From Kiritimatiellia bacterium (GTDB lineage: Bacteria; Verrucomicrobiota; Kiritimatiellia; RFP12; UBA1067): DNA of 63,565 nucleotides. The DNA lies in assembly GCA_017405115.1 (NCBI GenBank), contig JAFRBA010000236.1, positions 1 to 63,565 on the forward strand, written 5' to 3'. The notes beneath the pieces were generated by a model. That model was not told the origin of the DNA. It was given only the letters and a program-made list of their open reading frames with translations, and ran no database searches. Below, in pieces: positions 32,708 through 40,412 of this stretch. How positions within the stretch are numbered: the first letter of the stretch is position 1; each line of letters opens with the position of its first letter. Made by a program: the position numbers and the translations under genes.

Positions 32708-32848
32708 ATGACGAAGGAAGTCATAGTCGCGGCGCTTACCGCAGTCGGCGTATTCGGCGCGGCGCTCTTCTTCGTCGTCTGCGGCGTGATTTCGTTCGTA
32801 CGCGACTGTGACTTCGACGACGAGGATGAAGACGAGGAGGAAGGCTGA
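32708..32848 (+). CDS. 46-aa membrane protein with acidic tail (holin-like)
   Basis: 46 aa: one transmembrane helix (VIVAALTAVGVFGAALFFVV) then RDCDFDDEDEDEEEG. Start 1 nt after the previous stop, with GGTAGG near. Size, single helix and a charged tail fit small holins or antiholins; the position beside a 79-aa one-helix protein and a lipoprotein supports a lysis cluster. Confidence 0.55.
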   Translation: MTKEVIVAALTAVGVFGAALFFVVCGVISFVRDCDFDDEDEDEEEG

Positions 32849-32849
32849 A

Positions 32850-33089
32850 ATGGACGAGGTGACCAAGGACATGGTAAAGGCTCAGCTCAAGAGCGCGAAG
32901 ACACCCGAGATGCTCGACGAGGCGATGGTCTCTGCGATGATCGCGCTCGTCGACTGCCAGTACAAGACCGGGCAGCGTGTGAAGCGCCAGGGGCTCTGGA
33001 TAATCGGCGTCGGCGCGATTCTCGCTCTGTCGCTCATCTGCGGTGACGCGGCGGCTCTGCGCGTGCTGTGCTTCTGGAGGGGCCAATGA
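32850..33089 (+). CDS. 79-aa membrane protein, lysis-cluster candidate
   Basis: 79 aa; amphipathic N-terminal half and one transmembrane helix (GLWIIGVGAILALSLICG) near the C-terminus. Starts 1 nt after the 46-aa gene and overlaps the next by 4 nt (ATGA). Could be a holin or spanin partner. Confidence 0.5.
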   Translation: MDEVTKDMVKAQLKSAKTPEMLDEAMVSAMIALVDCQYKTGQRVKRQGLWIIGVGAILALSLICGDAAALRVLCFWRGQ

Positions 33090-33466
33090 TCGACGTGCAG
33101 ATAATCAGCCGTCCGATCATCGAGCCCGTTCCCGGAAACGAGAGCTGGAAGCTCGTCCACGACTTCTATGTGCAGGTCGCGGGGCTTCCTTTTACGGTCC
33201 CGGCTGGGTTCGTGACCGACGGCGCGAGCATCCCGCGATTCCTCTGGCGCATCTGCGGGCACCCGATGTCAACAAAACGCTTGCCCGTTGCGATATTCCA
33301 CGACTACCTCTACGCGGGCTTTCTTCCCTTCTCCCGCAAGGATGCAGACGAGATATACCGCGACGGGCTTATAAAACCTTTGGGCTTTCCACGGTGGAAG
33401 GCCAACTTGGAATACTACGCGCTCCGTCTTTTCGGCGGCGCTCATTGGAAAGGAACAGACTCATGA
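33086..33466 (+). CDS. DUF1353 protein
   Basis: 126 aa. The family pattern is clear: FTVPAGFVTDGASIPRFLWR, IFHDYLYAG with the conserved His-Asp, and RKDADEIYRDGL followed by a C-terminal helix. DUF1353 proteins occur in phage tail/lysis regions and may act on peptide or cell-wall bonds; function is not established. ATG overlaps the stop before it. Confidence 0.85.
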   Translation: MIDVQIISRPIIEPVPGNESWKLVHDFYVQVAGLPFTVPAGFVTDGASIPRFLWRICGHPMSTKRLPVAIFHDYLYAGFLPFSRKDADEIYRDGLIKPLGFPRWKANLEYYALRLFGGAHWKGTDS

Positions 33467-34044
33467 AGAAGCTAATCGTCGCCGCTGGCCTTTTCGCTGC
33501 CATTCTTGGTAGCGTCACCGGCTGCAAGTCAATCGAGGTGGAATACCGAGGCAAGGCGCTCGCCACGTGGACGGACACGAACGGCGTTGTCCGCGCAATC
33601 TGCGACGACCTCGGCAAGCCTATCTTCTTTGATAAAGGCTGGGTGGTGGATTACTTTCAACACGGAACCTTCACCAAGATGGACGAGATGCATGCGGAGG
33701 CTGGTGTCGCCAAGCTTGACTTGAACGGCTATCAGTCTGGCATGGACAGCAATCTCGTCGCGCTTGTCGACGTGTCTCTCAAGGGAACCGCCGAGCTCGC
33801 GGCGAAGATAGGCACGGCCATCGCGACATGCGGCGGGTCCGCCGCGGCAGAGGGCGGCGCGGCGGGCGTCATATCGCTTGCCAAGCAAGCATATAATCGG
33901 TTTGTCAGTCGTGGCGGCAACGAGTCGAAGGCTGTGGTATCGTCTGCCGCAGACGGCACGGTGACAGTCTCCGACGGATCTGTCGGCGTTCGGTGCGCAA
34001 ACGGGGTGTGCAGCGACTGCGCTGGCGGAACGTGCAGCGACTAA
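33463..34044 (+). CDS. phage lipoprotein
   Basis: 193 aa. Signal and lipobox: hydrophobic MKKLIVAAGLFAAILGSVTG followed by Cys at 21. The mature protein has an alpha/beta start, then Gly/Ala-rich helices and Cys-rich end (GVCSDCAGGTCSD). Lipoproteins in this position can be outer spanins or superinfection-exclusion factors. No endolysin is seen beside it. Confidence 0.6.
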   Translation: MKKLIVAAGLFAAILGSVTGCKSIEVEYRGKALATWTDTNGVVRAICDDLGKPIFFDKGWVVDYFQHGTFTKMDEMHAEAGVAKLDLNGYQSGMDSNLVALVDVSLKGTAELAAKIGTAIATCGGSAAAEGGAAGVISLAKQAYNRFVSRGGNESKAVVSSAADGTVTVSDGSVGVRCANGVCSDCAGGTCSD

Positions 34045-34129
34045 CCTTTTCGCGGATGCAATCAGAAAAGATCACGTGAGGCAATCTCCTGTTGTGACTT
34101 GGTACCGCCGCACGGCGCATCCGCGAAAC

Positions 34130-34165
34130 CTCTCAAACTTCTCAAACCCCTCAAACTTCTCAAAC
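34130..34165 (+). repeat. NNCTCAAAC 9-bp tandem repeat, second array
   Basis: Four units, same unit as 24524-24595, in the gap between the lipoprotein and the Tad2-like gene. Confidence 0.9.
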
Positions 34166-34192
34166 CACCCAACCAAGAAAGAAAACCAACCA

Positions 34193-34498
34193 ATGACATT
34201 CGCAGACGCGATATCGACGATAATCAATGCGTCCAACTACGACGCCGTTAAGCGTCCGAGCTGGGGCGGCTACGTCTCCCGCTCGTCCATCGACGAGACG
34301 ACCGGCGCATACACGCTCACGTTCAAGAACCGCTCCGGCACGACCTACGCGTATTCCTACGACGGTTCCACGTGGACCGCGCCTGCCACACCCGTGCCCG
34401 TAGACGCCGAGATGCTGGAGTCCATGATGGCCACGGACTGGACCACCGGCACCGCCGCCGCCTTCGAGGCCGCGCGTTCCGGCCAGGGAGTCTGGTAA
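34193..34498 (+). CDS. DUF2829/Tad2-like protein (possible anti-Thoeris sponge)
   Basis: 101 aa from ATG at 34193; the frame before it is repeat sequence. MTFADAISTIINAS followed by VKRPSWGGYVSR and the closing MLESMMATDW reproduce the DUF2829 outline (MxFxxAL, RxxW, DW near the end). Tad2 proteins of this family bind signalling cyclic ADP-ribose isomers and block Thoeris defence. Here the middle has a GTTYAYSYDGSTW insert, so ligand binding may differ. Located in the tail cluster; overlaps the next gene by 1 nt. Confidence 0.55.
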   Translation: MTFADAISTIINASNYDAVKRPSWGGYVSRSSIDETTGAYTLTFKNRSGTTYAYSYDGSTWTAPATPVPVDAEMLESMMATDWTTGTAAAFEAARSGQGVW

Positions 34499-35361
34499 TG
34501 CGCACAACGTCCTTCGGAGTCATCCTCGAGAACGCCGCGAGGCTGGCCGGACGCCAGGTCGGCCTCGTCGGCGTGCCAGACAACTGGAAGGCGCTCGCCG
34601 CGCTCGCGATCGGTGATGGCCTCAGGCGCATCGCCGCCGAGAAGCTCCCGGCGATGCGCCGCGTCGAGTTCCGCCGCTATCGTCCGACGTGGACCACGAA
34701 CACCGGCTGGACGCCCGGCCAGGAGTGCTGGTACGACGGACACTACTGGCAGCTCTACAGCGACTCGCCGTCCGGCGCGCCGGACGCGGACGACAGCGGC
34801 TGGCGCATGCTGAAGATGTCGGAGGTCTCCGCCTTCATCGAGTTCGAGCAGCCATGGGAGCCGACCGCCATCGACAGCGGTTCGGTCGACGTGAACCGCT
34901 TCGCCTTCGTCGCCGATCCGCGGCAGAATCCGAACGCCGCGCCGCTCAAGGTCGTCGGCATGAGCGACCTAGGCGTGCTGCTGCAGGCGCCGGCCCCGGA
35001 GGGCGTCTACGTGCAGTTCACGCCGCGCATGCCGAACATAACGTTCGCCGAGTGGAGCGACGAGCTCGCCTACCAGGCGGGCGAGGTCGTATACCACTCG
35101 AACACCAAGGACTGCTACCAGGCCGTCGCGGACGTCGCCGCCGACGAGGCCGCGCCAAGCTCCAACGACAAGTGGTTCCCGCTGCGTGTCCCGGACATAT
35201 TCGCGCCGTACCTGACGCGCCTAGCCGCCTCCGACCTGCTCACCGAGGACCAGGGCAAGTACCAGACGCGCGCCGCCGCAGACAGGGAGTTCGACGACCT
35301 CTGCGATCGCTACCACGAGGGCAGCGGCGAAACCCGCGTCCGGACAGGAAGGTTCATGTGA
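34498..35361 (+). CDS. head-tail or tail protein with carbohydrate-binding-like repeats
   Basis: 287 aa. Helical first 70 residues, then two stretches with the small chitin/carbohydrate-binding pattern: GWTPGQECWYDGHYWQLYSD and AYQAGEVVYHSNTKDCYQAV, each closed by a Trp. The C-terminal helical part may contact the connector. Role inferred from position. Confidence 0.5.
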   Translation: MRTTSFGVILENAARLAGRQVGLVGVPDNWKALAALAIGDGLRRIAAEKLPAMRRVEFRRYRPTWTTNTGWTPGQECWYDGHYWQLYSDSPSGAPDADDSGWRMLKMSEVSAFIEFEQPWEPTAIDSGSVDVNRFAFVADPRQNPNAAPLKVVGMSDLGVLLQAPAPEGVYVQFTPRMPNITFAEWSDELAYQAGEVVYHSNTKDCYQAVADVAADEAAPSSNDKWFPLRVPDIFAPYLTRLAASDLLTEDQGKYQTRAAADREFDDLCDRYHEGSGETRVRTGRFM

Positions 35362-37781
35362 TGACAGACGTGGACAAGGCAAAAGCCAAGCAGATCGTCG
35401 ACTCTTGGTACTGGCAGCCGGACAGCTGGCGACGCAAGAGCTTCGTGCGCTTCTACGAGTCGGCGCCCATGTCGTCGGACATCTTCAAGCTCGTCCTCGA
35501 CTACCTCAAGAGCGAGACGGCCACGAGCATCGTCATGGCCGGCAAGCTCATCGAGCTCGGTGAGACCTGGAAGGCGACCGACGCCTGGTACCAGACCATG
35601 CCGGCCGAGAAGTGGCAGGGCACCGAGTCCACCAAGGTCCGCGTCTACCAGGCGTTCCGCGCGGAGTCGGACACCTCCGCCGGGCCGTACACCGTCGAGA
35701 ACGGCTGCCAGTACGCCGTCACGCACGAGTTCTTCTGGGACGTGGCGGAGATCCCGGCGGTGCCGGCGTCGTCGAGCGGCGTCAGCCATACGCTGCAGGG
35801 CGTCGTGCGCGACCGCGATACGGGCCTCTACAGCTGCGTCCTGGAACACCGCACGCGCGTCCAGCAGGACATTCCGGAATACTCCACGGCGAAGACGATC
35901 TTCGAGGAGCAGAAGGAAGAGGCGCACTTCGGCGTAAAGCAGCAGAACGTCGCCGGCACGGGCAAGCAGGCGTCCGTCTCGAGCGGCACCACCGTCAAGC
36001 GCAAGGTGACGAAGAACGCCGACTGCACATCCGACGTGCAGAACGAGACGACCGTCGACAAGCCGGTGGCGGACGCCGCCGAGACCGTCACGGAGCTCGC
36101 AGCCGGCACGCGCACCACGACCGAGAAGCGCAACATGTCCGCCAAGGCGCCAGTCTCCGGCCTCGCGCCCGGCGAGTCCGTCAGGAACGAGAGGACGCCT
36201 TCCGGACTCTGGAACCAGACGATCGTGCGCTTCGCCCGCGACGCCTTCGTCTGGATCGGCGAGAAGTGCCGCAAGACGCTCTTCGTCCACGTCCACGACA
36301 AGACCACGAACGTCAAGGATAAACCATCCTTCGATCATGTAATCGAGGCCGCGAACGGCAAGATCGTCGAGAAGTCCGTCCGCAAGACGGACGACGGCTA
36401 CATGATCGACGAGCAGGAGACGGTGGAGAAGCCCGTCTCCAGCGCGGCGGTCGAGGTGCGGCGCACGCTGCGCGGCACTTCGCGCACCGTCACCGACCGC
36501 AACCAGTCGGCACCGCTTGCGATGACCGGCCTCGAAGTCGGCGAGCAGCGCCGCTCGCAGAAGACGGACGGCGGGCTCTACGACAACACGACCGTCACCA
36601 ACGACGCGCAGCCAGCCGGCGACATCGGCGAGGCCTGCGAGCGCAGCTCGGGATCGCACACTCACACGACGACGGAGAACGTCGCCGACAAGCCTGCGGT
36701 CGAGGTCGACGGCGCGGCGCCGAACCGTATCGTCCGCAAGCGCGCCTCGGAGAACGAGCAGGGCACCTGGGACCTGGAGACGACGACCACCACGCTCAAT
36801 CCGGCCACGGCCCGAGCCACCGGCGGATCGCCAGGCGGAACCGAGACCGTGGAGTCCGGAATAAACGCACCCTCTGCGCCGTCGGAGACTGGCGGCGTCA
36901 ACGAGGATGTCTCCGTCTCCGTGACGCCGAACGACCACGGTTCCGTCTCGTACCAGAAGCGCAAGCGCACGTTCAATCCGGCCACGAAAACCGCAACCGG
37001 CGGATCGCCAGGCGTGATCGAGACGGTGGAATCCGGAACGAATGCGACTTCCGTGTCTTCGTCGCCAGGCGGCGTCAACGAGGATGTCTCCGTCTCCGTG
37101 ACGCCGAACGACCACGGTTCCGTCTCGTACCAGAAGCGTACGCGCAAGTTCACCCCGGCTACGACGACCGCCACGTCGAATCTCAAGACCGAGACCCGCG
37201 TCACTAGGACCACGACCAACAATACGTCTCTTACAGAATCCGCCTCGCAGGGCTCTGCCTCCGCCACTCCCAACGGCATGGGCGGCGCCAACACCCAGGT
37301 CACCGAAGTCACGCCTCATCCCGTAGACTCCGGCTGGATATACTGGGAGAGCACAAACAAGACTGTGCGCGGCACCTACACATACAAGTGCGGCGTCAGG
37401 GTGTTCAAGAACCTCAGCACCTGTCCGACTCCGCCGTCCGGAGTGAACGGCAACCTCTCCGTCAGCATCAACCAGTACGGACTCTACGACGGCTGCATGA
37501 CGACTTCCGAGATGACGGGATTCGAAGAGCGCGGAGGCGGCGCGGACGGTGGAATCAAAACCGGTCACATAGCCGTCGAGCGCAGAGTGTGGGATCCCAA
37601 GAAGCAGGCCTGGTACTTGGAGCGTTACAGCGCCAGCACCCGCGTATACTATGGAACCGGCAACGAAGGTTCGGAAGCAGCGGCCGCCGCCTCCGACTAC
37701 TATATTCCGGGTGTGCATTTGCGGCCGCGCAAGTACATCACGAGCGCGCCGACGTATACACGGGTAAAGTTAGACTACTAG
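35361..37781 (+). CDS. long repeat-containing tail/fibre protein
   Basis: 806 aa. Residues 1-90 helical; the rest is Thr/Val-rich beta repeats. Between about 500 and 625 a 59-residue unit (FNPATKTATGGSPGVIETVE...NDHGSVSYQKR) is repeated, with one 71-bp part identical at the DNA level. Probably a shaft or receptor-binding component. It is the longest gene of the tail cluster. Confidence 0.55.
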   Translation: MTDVDKAKAKQIVDSWYWQPDSWRRKSFVRFYESAPMSSDIFKLVLDYLKSETATSIVMAGKLIELGETWKATDAWYQTMPAEKWQGTESTKVRVYQAFRAESDTSAGPYTVENGCQYAVTHEFFWDVAEIPAVPASSSGVSHTLQGVVRDRDTGLYSCVLEHRTRVQQDIPEYSTAKTIFEEQKEEAHFGVKQQNVAGTGKQASVSSGTTVKRKVTKNADCTSDVQNETTVDKPVADAAETVTELAAGTRTTTEKRNMSAKAPVSGLAPGESVRNERTPSGLWNQTIVRFARDAFVWIGEKCRKTLFVHVHDKTTNVKDKPSFDHVIEAANGKIVEKSVRKTDDGYMIDEQETVEKPVSSAAVEVRRTLRGTSRTVTDRNQSAPLAMTGLEVGEQRRSQKTDGGLYDNTTVTNDAQPAGDIGEACERSSGSHTHTTTENVADKPAVEVDGAAPNRIVRKRASENEQGTWDLETTTTTLNPATARATGGSPGGTETVESGINAPSAPSETGGVNEDVSVSVTPNDHGSVSYQKRKRTFNPATKTATGGSPGVIETVESGTNATSVSSSPGGVNEDVSVSVTPNDHGSVSYQKRTRKFTPATTTATSNLKTETRVTRTTTNNTSLTESASQGSASATPNGMGGANTQVTEVTPHPVDSGWIYWESTNKTVRGTYTYKCGVRVFKNLSTCPTPPSGVNGNLSVSINQYGLYDGCMTTSEMTGFEERGGGADGGIKTGHIAVERRVWDPKKQAWYLERYSASTRVYYGTGNEGSEAAAAASDYYIPGVHLRPRKYITSAPTYTRVKLDY
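36891..36961 (+). repeat. 71-bp identical direct repeat, copy 1
   Basis: Identical to 37068-37138; spacing 177 bp, that is 59 codons, inside the tail protein gene. Identity at silent sites points to recent duplication or conversion. Confidence 0.9.
37068..37138 (+). repeat. 71-bp identical direct repeat, copy 2
   Basis: Second copy of 36891-36961. Surrounding sequence is a diverged copy of the same 177-bp unit. Confidence 0.9.
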
Positions 37782-37790
37782 GGACGGACT

Positions 37791-38255
37791 ATGGAAGCAC
37801 CAGACAATCTCGAAGTGTCGAAGATGGTGGGGGACGCCGTCCGGGCCGCCGTCGCAGTCCAGTCGGACGCCTTGAATCAGATGCTCACCGACGACGCGGT
37901 GGCCGCTGCCGAGGAGAAGGCCGCGCATGCCGGCGGCAGCGGCATGGACGACTGCAACTCCGCCGGCGGCGGCGCGGTAAACGCACCCTGGCAGTTCGAC
38001 CCCGAGAACGGCTGGCAGAACCGCTGGGTTCAAGTTGGCTACAAGGTGACGACATGTCCGCAGGGCGATACAGACGATGGCAAATACTACGTCAAGGTCA
38101 ATCTAAGGACAGAAGAACTGGAGCTCGTCATCGAGAACAGCTATCCTGATCCAGACATCGCCAACGACACCGTGTATCTCTATGTCGGGCAAGTCGAGGA
38201 CGGAGTGCAGAAGGAGTCCATCTGCTCCATGCCCGTTGCCTACAAGTACATCTAA
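37791..38255 (+). CDS. unknown tail-cluster protein
   Basis: 154 aa. Helical, acidic N-terminus (SKMVGDAVRAAVAVQSDALN), Gly-rich hinge, then beta-rich end. No family recognised; ends 22 nt before the next gene. Confidence 0.5.
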   Translation: MEAPDNLEVSKMVGDAVRAAVAVQSDALNQMLTDDAVAAAEEKAAHAGGSGMDDCNSAGGGAVNAPWQFDPENGWQNRWVQVGYKVTTCPQGDTDDGKYYVKVNLRTEELELVIENSYPDPDIANDTVYLYVGQVEDGVQKESICSMPVAYKYI

Positions 38256-38277
38256 CAACAAAACCCCTAAACATCCC

Positions 38278-39711
38278 ATGTCCATGATTGCCGCGATTCT
38301 GGCCGTTGCACTCTCGCTGACAAAGCCCGCCGACTACACCTACACCACGCCGTTCTGCTCGTCGAACCAGATCGTCGGCGTCGGCATGGGCGTGAACGGC
38401 GACTACACCATGCTTCGCGCGGAGGACGTTGCGTTCCTCCGCGAAGCGTACGCGGAGCGCACCGACGTTCCGTTCGCGTTTCACCCCGACGATACAAACG
38501 CCATCGATCGCCTAATTCCGATACGACCATGGAATGCCAATTCAAAAGTGTTCTGGGAAGGCGACATTGGGAAATGCTTCTCACTCTCCTACACTGAAGA
38601 GGAAAAGCCTCTCAGCAGGACGTTCACCCCTGGAAGCTTTGTCCGCAGCGGTTTTCGATTTGGCACGACGAGCCTCCAGCTTGTAGAGGTGGACGCATTC
38701 CCAGAGAGGGACTTTGACGAATTTGCCTTGCTGGCGTCGAATGCGGTTGCGCAGGGCATGGCTTTCAGAACCAACGAGATTCCGTCCACGTGGTATGACA
38801 GGCCATATGTGATGACGAAAAACCGTATCTGTTCGCTTTACTCGGGGTTGCCTCTGTTCAACGTCGCCGCGTTGGAAGCGAGAAGTACATATGCAAGTTC
38901 GCCAGGATCTATTGCACGTGCGACCGTCTACAACGATGGCATGTTTTCCGACGTCGTCGCCGAGTACTATACGGACACCGCGGAATATGAGGATGAGTAT
39001 GGGCGCATACACACAACGCCGTACCATTCGGGCTACAAGCGGTTTCGTACGACGGAGACGAACACGGAGTACACAACGATGGGGACGTGGCTTACAGGCA
39101 TAGTGGAGCAACGATGGGTTCTTATGTATAATGAGTTCGCCGTGATGAAGGACGGCCCAGACGGCCCCTGGCCGACAGTCGTGCTCGGCAACTACAAAGG
39201 AATCGACAACAGCCGTAGACTCTTCATGCTCAGCAATAGCTTCGCATGGGTTGAGTCGCCAGTGAAGACGAACGCGCAGGACAGCATTGAGATACTGCAG
39301 ACGGTTCTGGACTTACATCTAACCTACACGGTGCGCATTAGCAGGAGGTGGACCAATCCAACCGCTCTGCCGGAAACGAGAGAAGAGTCGACCAACATCG
39401 TCCGACGGGCGGTAATGTGGATACCGTCCGTGGCGGAGCTGGACAAATTGTCGGGGCTGACTTATGATGGAAGATGGAAGTACAAGATGGAGGTGTGGAC
39501 CGGACGTATGTACCAGCAGGCGATGCAGCTGTTTGGGGGGCTGGATGACCATTTTCCTACGCCGGCGCAGGTGGAAGACAGCGAGATTGCGGCGGAGGCA
39601 ACAGGAGGAGGCACTGCATCAGGACAAACGTTCGTAGAGGTTTCGCTTAATTTCTCCGGTTCACGGATTTACATGGTGTACCGGCGAGAATTTTCCGCGC
39701 GGACGCTTTGA
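38278..39711 (+). CDS. last phage gene, unknown protein with N-terminal hydrophobic segment
   Basis: 477 aa from ATG at 38278 (alternative ATG 6 nt on). Residues 1-14 (MSMIAAILAVALSL) look like a short signal. The rest is a mixed domain with many Tyr/Trp and no recognised family. More AT-rich than its neighbours. It ends 16 bp before the tRNA promoter, so phage coding stops here. Confidence 0.5.
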   Translation: MSMIAAILAVALSLTKPADYTYTTPFCSSNQIVGVGMGVNGDYTMLRAEDVAFLREAYAERTDVPFAFHPDDTNAIDRLIPIRPWNANSKVFWEGDIGKCFSLSYTEEEKPLSRTFTPGSFVRSGFRFGTTSLQLVEVDAFPERDFDEFALLASNAVAQGMAFRTNEIPSTWYDRPYVMTKNRICSLYSGLPLFNVAALEARSTYASSPGSIARATVYNDGMFSDVVAEYYTDTAEYEDEYGRIHTTPYHSGYKRFRTTETNTEYTTMGTWLTGIVEQRWVLMYNEFAVMKDGPDGPWPTVVLGNYKGIDNSRRLFMLSNSFAWVESPVKTNAQDSIEILQTVLDLHLTYTVRISRRWTNPTALPETREESTNIVRRAVMWIPSVAELDKLSGLTYDGRWKYKMEVWTGRMYQQAMQLFGGLDDHFPTPAQVEDSEIAAEATGGGTASGQTFVEVSLNFSGSRIYMVYRREFSARTL

Positions 39712-39727
39712 AACGTTCGGCAGCGAT

Positions 39728-39757
39728 TTGACGGACTGCCTCATCTTTTGGTATAAT
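39728..39757 (+). promoter_or_regulatory. tRNA-Arg promoter
   Basis: TTGACG (39728-39733), 18-bp spacer ending TGG, TATAAT (39752-39757). Transcription should start near 39764, giving a leader of about 74 nt before the tRNA. Confidence 0.75.
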
Positions 39758-39792
39758 TCCACATGTCAACTGCGGGAGTGACCCCTGTGCGA

Positions 39793-39811
39793 TTACACAA
39801 TAATTACACAA
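39793..39811. repeat. paired TTACACAA octamers, copy 3
   Basis: TTACACAA at 39793-39800 and 39804-39811 in the tRNA leader. Same octamer pair as in the phage at 6851-6877 and, inverted, 14106-14125. Confidence 0.5.
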
Positions 39812-39837
39812 CATTCCCGCAAATCAAAGGAAAAAAC

Positions 39838-39914
39838 GGGATCGTAGCTCAACTGGACAGAGCGACGGTTTCCTAAACCGTAGGTTCCGGGTTCGATTCC
39901 CGGCGGTCCCACCA
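39838..39914 (+). tRNA. tRNA-Arg(CCT), reads AGG
   Basis: Full cloverleaf: acceptor GGGATCG with CGGTCCC, anticodon stem ACGGT/ACCGT around loop TTCCTAA (anticodon CCT), T arm CCGGG-TTCGATT-CCCGG and encoded CCA. 77 nt. Phage DNA lies on its 5' side, which is not the side expected for integration at a tRNA 3' end. Confidence 0.95.
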
Positions 39915-40212
39915 CGCAGCGCGTTGTTGAACATCCCGGCGCTCGGCAACGGACTCGACGACTGCGGAGTGCTCATGACTCCGTTCGGGATACAGCGCCA
40001 TCTCCACCACGGCGAGCCGACGGCTACCACGTGCCTGTCGCCGCGGAAAGTGTTCGCGGCATTCGTCCGCTCGCCCTTGGCGCTTTGCGGTGCGATGGCC
40101 GACTGCATCCGCGGCCGCAACTGTTGTTTGGCATAAGAGGCGGCAGCTGAGATGATCGTCCTCGGTTCAAGCCCGCTCGCTCAAGTCTGCATCGCTCAAT
40201 TCTGAACGAGTT
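39915..40212. other. gap between tRNA and glycan locus, no convincing gene
   Basis: About 300 bp. A plus-strand frame from 39924 stays open to a TAA at 40134-40136 (NGLDDCGVLMTPFGIQRHLH), but has no ribosome-binding site or known family and its composition also leaves the minus strand open; it may be a gene remnant at the prophage border. Nothing else seen. Confidence 0.4.
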
Positions 40213-40213
40213 A

Positions 40214-40222
40214 TGGTATAAT
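40214..40222 (+). promoter_or_regulatory. extended -10 promoter of the glycan operon
   Basis: TGGTATAAT; an ATG at 40230 is 7 nt downstream, so the transcript would start at or next to a start codon. Confidence 0.65.
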
Positions 40223-40229
40223 ATGAGCC

Positions 40230-40412
40230 ATGCAAAATACATTTAGGCATGGAGCGAAGGTTGCGGGCGGATCGAAGCTTCCCACTGTTTCCACGGCTGT
40301 TCGTCGGCATGTCGCGGATTCCCCGGTAGACTCCGTGGATGGTGTGTACCACCTCATCGGCCCGCTTTTCGCCAGTCGTCTTCGCGGTGCGCGCAAGGAA
40401 TGGGAAATATGA
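40230..40412 (+). CDS. possible leaderless 60-aa ORF coupled to glycosyltransferase
   Basis: 60 aa, basic, not recognised (core STAVRRHVADSPVDSVDGVY). ATG lies 7 nt after the -10 box, as in other leaderless genes here, and its TGA overlaps the ATG of the next gene as ATGA. It may be a leader peptide that brings ribosomes to the glycosyltransferase; coding status uncertain. Confidence 0.4.
   Translation: MQNTFRHGAKVAGGSKLPTVSTAVRRHVADSPVDSVDGVYHLIGPLFASRLRGARKEWEI

Noticed and set aside
35310..37718. 802-aa minus-strand frame
   Set aside because: Shadow of the repeat-rich tail protein gene.
13961..39705. TTTCCGCGCGGACG shared by 13961-13974 and 39692-39705 as attachment core
   Set aside because: Both copies are inside genes and code the same short SART-like peptide; likely chance or codon-driven.
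29579..39711. Diversity-generating retroelement target in fibre genes
   Set aside because: No reverse transcriptase and no template/variable repeat pair seen.
39763..39890. ATG 5 nt after the tRNA promoter opening a short frame into the tRNA
   Set aside because: Runs into the tRNA structure; taken as chance, although it resembles the leaderless layout seen elsewhere.
39824..40120. 98-aa minus-strand frame across the tRNA
   Set aside because: Antisense of tRNA-Arg gives the well-known spurious NRTRNLRFRK peptide.
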